Assembly: GCA_001600455.1 (NCBI GenBank)
Contig: BCKC01000010.1
Location: 1,370,144-1,434,143, forward strand
Reading direction: 5' to 3'
Source of the DNA: Endocalyx cinctus
Lineage: Eukaryota > Ascomycota > Sordariomycetes > Amphisphaeriales > Apiosporaceae
Length of the DNA stretch: 64,000 nt
The position numbers were made by a program, and so were the translations under genes. Below the pieces are notes generated by a model. The model was not told where the DNA came from. It made no database searches and saw only the letters and a program-made list of their open reading frames with translations. This document shows, piece after piece, positions 57,293 through 64,000 of this stretch. Numbering within the stretch: position 1 is the stretch's first letter; the number at the start of each line of letters is the position of its first letter.

Positions 57293-59302
57293 TCACAAGC
57301 CGCTAAACTTAGGGCTTGTCGGGTGTAGAACATTGTACGAATTGCTGCTGTTTCCGTTCGTCGATGATTTTAAGAGCGTCGCTTCCCGTTCAGCCTTCTC
57401 GCGATCCAGCTGTGCCTTGTCAGCCTTCGTCATACGAGGTTTCCGTGCCACGCCACCGCGAGAGCCAGGGCCGCCGGCCGCTCCTTCTTTGGTCGAACGG
57501 CTCCGGGCAGCACCACCATTGGTCGTCCGCGCGCCGCCACGGCCGCCGCGAGAACCACGTCCTCGTTTGGGGGCACCGTCGTTCCTATAATCTGTTAGCA
57601 AATTCCGTGGATTTCTAATGATTCTATATAGTAGTAATACGTACTTTCCTGATTCCGGCTTCTCGACCTCGGGTACTAGAGGTCCGGAATAGACAAAGAA
57701 GCCATCGCGACTGGCGGCGGCTTGCTCTTCCCACAGCATCTCGGAATCGTCGACAAAGTCGTCGTCTTTGTCGTACTCGTCTTCCTTGAAGTGTCTCTTC
57801 TTCTTGGCCGGCTTTCCATCCGCGGGCTTATCCGCGCCGCTCATACCTCCCATCTCTACGTTGGAGTCGTCGTTATCCGATTCGTCCACCGACATCTCAT
57901 CACCCTCGCGGCTGGAGTCATTCTGGGCAAGGGCCGCCGAAGCGGCAGCGATACGTGCTTTCCTGGCCTTGTTCTCGGCCTGACGAGGATGGAGCACCTC
58001 CCAGCCGTACTGATCCTCCGCCATGCGCATGAAGTTGATATACTTATTTGTCTCTCCATTAAGGCTGACGTTTAGTACTATAGACGGCACCTCTGTCTCG
58101 TTTTCGGATTTTCCAAAATCGAGAATGGATCGCCCCGACGTTTCCGGTGCCGGAGCTAGGTTTTCCTTCGTAGCATTAATACGAGGCGACGAAGATGCCG
58201 TGCTGTGGTTCTTAGGAGGCGTCCGTTTGGATCCGGCCGCGCCTATGGTGGTGATAGAACTCGGACGGATCTCAATCTTGGGTGCGGCAGTGAGCGAAAA
58301 GACGGGAGCGGCCTTCTTGGCCTCGGCCGTGGGTGGTTTAGGTGCCGGAGGAGGCGCAAAATCTTTTCGGAACGGGTTAGGCGACGCAGGAAGCGAATTT
58401 GAATCTTGCTGGGGTCGTGACTGCGTTTGGGATGGTGTTTGATGTAGGTTATGTGCGAAAGTAGTATGTGAAGGGGCTGGAGATATTATGTTCTGCTGTT
58501 GCTTCTGTTGCACAGGAGGGTCTATTAGACTTGTGATGGACGGCGAGGCACTAGCTCGGTTGACATGATTTGTCGTCGCAGGTCCTCGCGGAGAGCCCAT
58601 CGGATTAGAGTAGTCACGGGTTACCATCGTTTCTCTAATCGGATCGTAGTTGGAGGAGCGAATGGGATCGTAATTTGTCCCACTTGTCCTCGAGGGCGGC
58701 ATGCTCGGTCGTGGCGGGGGCTGGTGGTATTGGTGTGGTGGCTCAGGTTCAGCATTTAGTATGTTAGACATAGAACCAGGCAATGAGTCACGTTTTTTCT
58801 CCTTCGGTGGCATAGCCTCTAATTTGCCGTTTGTTGTGGTAGTGGTTGTCGTTGTCATTTCGGTAATTTTGACCTGTCGAGTGGTACCACTAGTCTGAGC
58901 CCCGGCCGAGGTTCCAACGCTGACGGCTCTTGATCTAGGTTCGCTGCCAGCCGTTTCCTCTTCCATGGCGACGGCAATCTTCCGTTTCCTTTGCGCAGGC
59001 GGAGCATTAGGATCCTTGGGCTTCCTCACGCGCTTCACTTTCTCGGCGCCATCTTCGGGGTTCACGCTGTTCCTCTTATTAACCCTAGCGCCAGGTTTGG
59101 GACCGGGTTTCCGTCGCGGTAAACCATCTTTCGTCAGCATGGGATTTCCAGAGCCATCGTATCTGAAATTTGTAGAGTCGACAACAATTTCATCAAGTTC
59201 TCCACCTTTAGCTCTGTTGTATCCGGAAGGAGAATTGGGCACCGACAACATGGAAGGTGGATCTGACAACTCCGGAGAGGAGCTGTCCCGCATCATAGCC
59301 AT
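57293..59302 (-). CDS. hpc2: HIR histone chaperone subunit HPC2 (ubinuclein-like)
   Basis: Predicted nuclear subunit of the HIR/HIRA histone H3-H4 chaperone complex, which deposits histones independently of replication and represses histone genes. It carries the Hpc2-related (HUN) domain at about residues 505-545: YDKDDDFVDDSEMLWEEQ followed by SRDGFFVYSGPLVPE. Just upstream, VPSIVLNVSLNGETNKYINF is also conserved in fungal homologues. The rest is disordered: Pro/Ser-rich, with a basic RRKPGPKPG element near residue 64 and an acidic stretch before the HUN domain. A 60 bp intron is inferred at 57585-57644 (GTACGT donor, GCTAAC branch site, TATAG acceptor). It leaves 649 residues and joins ESGK to NDGAPKRGRGSRGG. 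The intron is in frame and stop-free, so retention would add 20 residues (669). The C-terminal tail is Gly/Arg/Lys-rich. Start chosen at the first ATG of the open frame. Confidence 0.83.
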   Translation of the reverse strand: MAMMRDSSSPELSDPPSMLSVPNSPSGYNRAKGGELDEIVVDSTNFRYDGSGNPMLTKDGLPRRKPGPKPGARVNKRNSVNPEDGAEKVKRVRKPKDPNAPPAQRKRKIAVAMEEETAGSEPRSRAVSVGTSAGAQTSGTTRQVKITEMTTTTTTTTNGKLEAMPPKEKKRDSLPGSMSNILNAEPEPPHQYHQPPPRPSMPPSRTSGTNYDPIRSSNYDPIRETMVTRDYSNPMGSPRGPATTNHVNRASASPSITSLIDPPVQQKQQQNIISPAPSHTTFAHNLHQTPSQTQSRPQQDSNSLPASPNPFRKDFAPPPAPKPPTAEAKKAAPVFSLTAAPKIEIRPSSITTIGAAGSKRTPPKNHSTASSSPRINATKENLAPAPETSGRSILDFGKSENETEVPSIVLNVSLNGETNKYINFMRMAEDQYGWEVLHPRQAENKARKARIAAASAALAQNDSSREGDEMSVDESDNDDSNVEMGGMSGADKPADGKPAKKKRHFKEDEYDKDDDFVDDSEMLWEEQAAASRDGFFVYSGPLVPEVEKPESGKYVLLLYRIIRNPRNLLTDYRNDGAPKRGRGSRGGRGGARTTNGGAARSRSTKEGAAGGPGSRGGVARKPRMTKADKAQLDREKAEREATLLKSSTNGNSSNSYNVLHPTSPKFSGL

Positions 59303-62300
59303 TTCCTCCCTTCCCCTCTATAATACCACGAAAATAAATGAACAAACGAAAGCCAATGCGACGTGGTTATCTGCAAGTGACTTTGATGCGGATGAGTTTC
59401 GTTGGAAGTTATGCGATCAGCCAAGTAAAATTAAATCGTGGGTTTGATGTGGTGTTTCTATACCGATGCACAGTTGTGTTGTGTTATGTTGAGTTATTAA
59501 AAAGAATGCATTCGTTAATGTTGATAATGATGATGATGATGATGAAGATGGATGGTTGTGGGGGAGTTGAGTATATAAATAAACAAATGTCCAGAATAAT
59601 CCCTTCAAAAAAAAAAAAAAAAGACAATGGGTGTTTTTGACAATAGTTTCGATTGTCTCGTATTGTGTAGGCGGATACACAGCGAATACACAATGAAATA
59701 ATAGATCAGGCGAAGAATGCACTTCCTGTATTGTCGGTGAATGCGGCTGGAGAAATTGGAGAGTTTGGATTGGATGATGAAGATGATGGTAAATGGTAAT
59801 AATGACAATGAATGAAATAATAGGTAATAATAATAATAGGATAACGTGACTGGAGACTATGCGTTATTGGTATTTGCCGACCGATAAATGTCAAATAAGA
59901 GACAAGTTCCTCCTATTTAATCAGATTTCTGCTAATTAATTCCTGAATGGACCGAGAATAAAAGAATAGTGGAGAAGTGCAAGCTGCTGGGTTATTTCAG
60001 TTGGCTTGGCCTGAAAAAAAAGTTGGTAGCAGAAGTAGGTCATAAGTAATAAAAATAATACCTAATGCTGGTACGTGCGTTTATTATGAGATTTGCAGAA
60101 ATAATAAACCTCAACTCCACGATTATTTTTTTTTTTAGGTCTTCGTTGAAAAAAAAGATCGCGAGATGCACGATTAGAAAATAATTTCTCAGACAAGTTT
60201 CCGAAAATTTGATGATATAATGAATGGATTCAGTTGATCTAAATCATCAAATCTAATATATCAACCTTTGATATAAAAGATGCAAATAAAAAAAGAATGA
60301 AAAGATTTAATTTATCGATGAATTTAGATGGATTAATTTTTATCAACTGTATCCTTTGTGTGTTGTGTTGTGTTGTGTAGAAAAGAGGAAAAGTGATGAG
60401 AAAAAGGGAAAGATTTGGGTGTATGGGAATTGACGCGAAAGTTGAATAAAAAAAAGGTTACGACTTTTTTTTTAGAGAGAGAGAGAAATGAGAATTTGGT
60501 ACGGTAATGAATTATATCTAATGGGGCAATGGAACCATTACCTTATTATTTATTGTCTCGTCGGAAATTTTATTATGTACTGAAAAAGAAGACGAATAGA
60601 AACAACTAAGACTAGGCTGGGATCATGATTAGATTACTCTACAGTACTTCAAAGGAAAAGGGTAGGTATAGGTAATAGGTATAGGCGTAGGTAGACAGAT
60701 ATGAGAATAAACGAACGGGAAGGGAAAACGGAAAACGGAAAAGAGAAGGGGGTGCGTATATGTAGTGCGTTATGCTAGGTTAGGTGTTATAAATGGGTAT
60801 ATCTAGTTAATTAATGATTATGGGGGTATGGGTATGGGAATAAGCAGGAATTCAAAGAAAGAGAGAAAGGGGAATAGGATAGTATAGAGAGGGAGAGAGA
60901 TGAGGTAGAGAGGGAGAAGGGGAGAGGGAGGGGGCGTGTGGAAATGGGAATGGGAAAATTCAGTAGGCAAGGTATCAAAATGGTAAAAATTAGAGGAAAA
61001 GTCAAAAGAACAAGAGAGAGAGAGAAAAAAAAAATTAGCATGGTCATGATGCTGCGACCGGGGATACGTACCTGGCAGTAATGAAAATCTTCTGTCTTAT
61101 GCTCTCGCTGGGGTAGGTAAGGTAGATACGCAGTAGTCAAAATTATAGTACCAAATAAGAATAAGAAAAGATGGGATGGATGATATGCGTAATGTACCTT
61201 TTAAGTGGATAGGTGCCTTGAGTAACCTAAAAGAGGAATGACAACTAAGCAAAAGAAGGGGGGAGGGGAACGTGAGGTTATATGTAAAAAGGGTATTGTA
61301 TTGTATTGTATTAATCCTTGAGTATACTACCTACGAGTAGGTATAAGGTGTATATACCTAGTATTCAGGTAAATATCATATCGAACTTTTTATCAAGTTA
61401 ATAGTTGTATACTAGTAAAGTGTAACACAACAGATACTATTGAGGTACAAGGAGCACAAGAGAGAGATACAAGAAGTACAAGAGATACAAAAGATACGAG
61501 AGGATACGGAGTACTACGTAGTGTATACTACAATTAAATGATACCGAAAGAAGTAATAGTAAGGTTAGTTTATTATCTCCTTGAAGGTTTAAAACGTGAT
61601 TCGCACTGTATAAGGAATCGGAGGATGAGGAGGTCTTGGCGTTGTAAGGTAAGAAATTCTAGAAATTAGATTGTTTTTATTTTTTTATTTATCTTTTATT
61701 TATCTTTTTTGAAGTGTAACGTGATGTAAATATCGGTCATTATTAAATAAGAATAGTAATTGGCTGAGCAAGAAATGGGGGGGGGGGTGTGGAAGGGGTT
61801 TGCCGAACCGAACTATCGGCAAAGGGGGTCTTTTTGGGTCGCGTAGATGTACGGTGGAGAAGGGCCATGCAGGTTATCGCATCTCGGGAACATAAAAAGA
61901 AGATATAGCGTACACGTACATGATTGTTGGCAGTTTTAAGTGGGTCCAGCCGCAACTTTAAGGTAAGATAGCCGCGAATGGACAAGGGGTTTATTTAATT
62001 ATATTCTTGTATTCTAGTATCAATCTCCTGTATTCTCTATATATATTTTACTATGCAAGTAAGTAAGTAAGTAAGTAAATATGTGTTGAATGGATTGATT
62101 TACTGAGTTATGGAGCTAATTACTTCACTAAATAAATATCATGATTGAACTAGTCTGTATGTTTCGGTTACTTGCTGTCAAAGAAGTAGAAAATCTACTT
62201 ACTTAAAACTACCAGAGTAAATACTTAAGTACCTACTTGAGTACTTTTCAAATACTAAATAATAAATAATTGAACTTTAAGAATGCCGGTAATTAATTAC

Positions 62301-63035
62301 TTGTGACATGTAGTTACGCGTGATCAGACAGTAATGGATATATATACATACTACCTAGACCTTTCGGCAAACAGGTAGCATATACTTGAGTTAATATACT
62401 ATGGATATAGGAGATGAAACAGATGATTAAATTGAAACGTGTCAGGCATTGACTCAAAATATAATTTAACTGTTTAGTATCTTTTATTTTGTTTTATTTC
62501 GTTGTTTTCTACACTAACAAGTTTTTATGTTTCATCTTTGTTCCTAAGGGACAGGGGGGTGAGATACAATTCCTGATTGGCTTCAATAAGCGATAACGCG
62601 CCTAAGCGCTTCATCCTTGATTGTTAATTTTGCTTTTGTCCTAAAAAAGGTTGAAACGGTCTTCATCAAATCCCGGCAAGTCGGAGTTAAGCCACATGCT
62701 ACGCTACTCGATAAGCTAGTCCACTCTAATACAAGTAGGAAGGGACACACGCTAGTCCAGAAAATCTCCTGGGCTTAATTTTTTTATTTTTTATTTTTTT
62801 ATTTTTCTATTTCTTTTTTTAGGAGGGGTACAAACCAAAAAAAAAAAAAAAAAAATCGTCATCTCACTTATTTTGTAATCATACCTCATCTATGTAAAAA
62901 TAAATAAATCATAGCCACATCACGGCAGAGCAGCTCAGCCTAACTCATAACTAAAGAAAGGAAAATAGAGAAATCATCCAATAAATCAGATAGAGTATAA
63001 TACAATTCTTCGAAAGAGCAATAATCCCTACAATC
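59303..63035. other. Large divergent intergenic region
   Basis: About 3.7 kb between the divergent HPC2 and RPAP1 genes. AT-rich, with many simple repeats: GATGAT near 59525-59545, GTGTT words near 60358-60378, G/A-rich blocks near 60840-60930, ATTGT near 61297-61312, and AAGT near 62056-62080. Open frames such as 60811-61140 (minus) translate to low-complexity Phe/Leu/Ser/Pro and are not called. A run of GAGATACAAGA-like words occurs near 61450-61500. Confidence 0.6.
62056..62080 (+). repeat. (AAGT)n microsatellite
   Basis: Five to six AAGT units in the spacer upstream of the RPAP1 homologue. Confidence 0.85.
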
Positions 63036-64000
63036 ATGAATTCCGACTTCTTAATCCTCGATATCAAAGAAAAAGAAACGACGGAGCCTAAACTTCCCTC
63101 CTTCCCACAACTTAATCCTACTGCGACATCATCCTCCTCGGCAACCGGATTTCCCGAACACAAGAAACGAGGGACGAGAATATCATCCTTTAAACAAAAG
63201 CAACAACAGAAGAAGAGCGGCGCTGGCGGTATCTTATCCAACGAGGAAAAAGCTAGGACAACCGTATTCGTCGGGCCTTCAAAACAACCATTGATCGATG
63301 AAAATAATAATAACAATGCTAAGAGAACCGACGACGATAATGGCGCGCGACAAGAAAAGCCATCGACGACTAATAAAAAAACGTCGTCGGGCACAAATGA
63401 AATGCGACAACGCCAAATAATCGATCGCGAAAATAACGAGAGGCTAGCTTCCATGTCCCCCCAAGAGATCGAAGAAGCTCGTCAAGAATTATTTAAAGGC
63501 CTCGATCCCTCTATTCTAGATATGCTACTGAAGCGTGCCAATATCGAAGATGGGGGTTCCTTATCGGCGACAACAAATCAAGCAGAATTTTCTGCCCAAG
63601 AAGAAAATAATATACCCGAGATACGTATAGACGATACTTCATCTAGTATCCCCCTTATGTCTAAGACGACGACGACAACGGAGGAAGGAAATAATGAGGA
63701 AGGGGAAGAAAAAGTAGTACAAACCAAATCAAATAAGCCCGCCAAATCCGTTCATTTCGCACCTTCTGTTACGGATGAAACAGAAAACGTCGAAGCGGTA
63801 GACGTTGAAACCGACACCATTCCACCAACAACAGCATCAGCAGAAACTGACTCAACGACGACAACAACAACAACAACTGCTACTACTACTACCCCCTCCT
63901 CGTCCTCATCCGATTCCGCATCCGCGCCCAAACCACACTGGCCCCATCCCCCGGCCTCCAAGGACCTGCCCCTCGACCCGAACGACCCGGACTTCCTCGA
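63036..64000 (+). CDS. RPAP1 homologue, 5' part only
   Basis: RNA polymerase II-associated protein 1 family (yeast Rba50), which helps assemble and import RNA polymerase II. The open frame starts at the ATG at 63036 and runs off the window edge without a stop or intron (321 codons). Family features: ATGFPEHKKRGTR and SSFKQ near residues 36-54, and the RPAP1 N-terminal motif at about 125-172 with NERLASMSPQEIEEARQELF and LDPSILDMLLKRAN. A Thr/Ser-rich acidic linker follows, then KPHWPHPPASKDLPLDP at the edge, which resembles the entry to the RPAP1 C-terminal domain. The linker has long runs of ACA/ACG threonine codons. The full protein must extend well past 64000. Confidence 0.85.
   Translation, partial: MNSDFLILDIKEKETTEPKLPSFPQLNPTATSSSSATGFPEHKKRGTRISSFKQKQQQKKSGAGGILSNEEKARTTVFVGPSKQPLIDENNNNNAKRTDDDNGARQEKPSTTNKKTSSGTNEMRQRQIIDRENNERLASMSPQEIEEARQELFKGLDPSILDMLLKRANIEDGGSLSATTNQAEFSAQEENNIPEIRIDDTSSSIPLMSKTTTTTEEGNNEEGEEKVVQTKSNKPAKSVHFAPSVTDETENVEAVDVETDTIPPTTASAETDSTTTTTTTTATTTTPSSSSSDSASAPKPHWPHPPASKDLPLDPNDPDFL

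Overview
This window looks like nuclear DNA from a filamentous ascomycete (Pezizomycotina; gene content fits a Sordariomycete-like saprotroph or plant associate, but class is an inference). The reasons are protein genes on both strands with short GT-AG introns (about 50-190 bp, often with a CTAAC-type branch site), GC-rich exons set in AT-rich intergenic DNA full of homopolymers, and fungal-specific families: a Zn(II)2Cys6 regulator, an AA9 lytic polysaccharide monooxygenase and a PTH11/rhodopsin-type membrane protein. No rRNA, tRNA, CRISPR array or intact transposon was recognised.

Layout. 1-6704: gene-poor leader of an AT-hook/Zn2Cys6 transcription factor (6705-9160, +). 10939-13621 (-): secreted GH92 alpha-mannosidase. 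15735-17800: decayed, unidentified sequence. 17939-19213 (-): AA9 monooxygenase. 20128-21467 (-): zinc-free MDR oxidoreductase. 23508-26777 (-): Reb1/TTF1-like Myb protein. 27825-30680 (-): membrane-anchored amidohydrolase. 30681-38438: AT-rich, repeat-bearing block around a lone F-box gene (33318-34797, -). 38439-39983 (+): DHA1-type MFS transporter. 40131-40457: two tandem repeats of about 163 bp. 40796-43009 (+): an unrecognised gene built from tandem mini-exons. Then GFA-fold protein (43711-44232, -), Rrp14/SURF6 (45016-46769, -), PTH11-like receptor (48204-50002, -), SDR pseudogene (52370-53960, +), GH5 mannanase (54034-55522, -), HPC2 histone-chaperone subunit (57293-59302, -), and the 5' part of an RPAP1 homologue (63036 to the window end, +).

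How the genes relate. There is no convincing biosynthetic cluster. GH92, AA9 and GH5 mannanase are all secreted plant- or fungal-wall polysaccharide enzymes, but they are dispersed. A conserved housekeeping set (Reb1-like, Rrp14, HPC2, RPAP1) serves rRNA and RNA polymerase II transcription, chromatin and ribosome assembly. It alternates with accessory material (F-box gene, decayed repeats, SDR pseudogene, mini-exon gene).

The most unusual object is 40796-43168. Here exon-plus-intron units of about 130 bp have been duplicated in tandem, so that introns resemble each other as much as exons do. All module exons are phase 0, and one module carries an in-frame TAG that coincides with a possible in-frame alternative splice acceptor. 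A second in-frame TAG near the 3' end is followed by 52 more open codons in the same frame. No function is claimed.

Exon boundaries were read by eye from splice signals and reading-frame continuity. No alignment, RNA data or database search was available.
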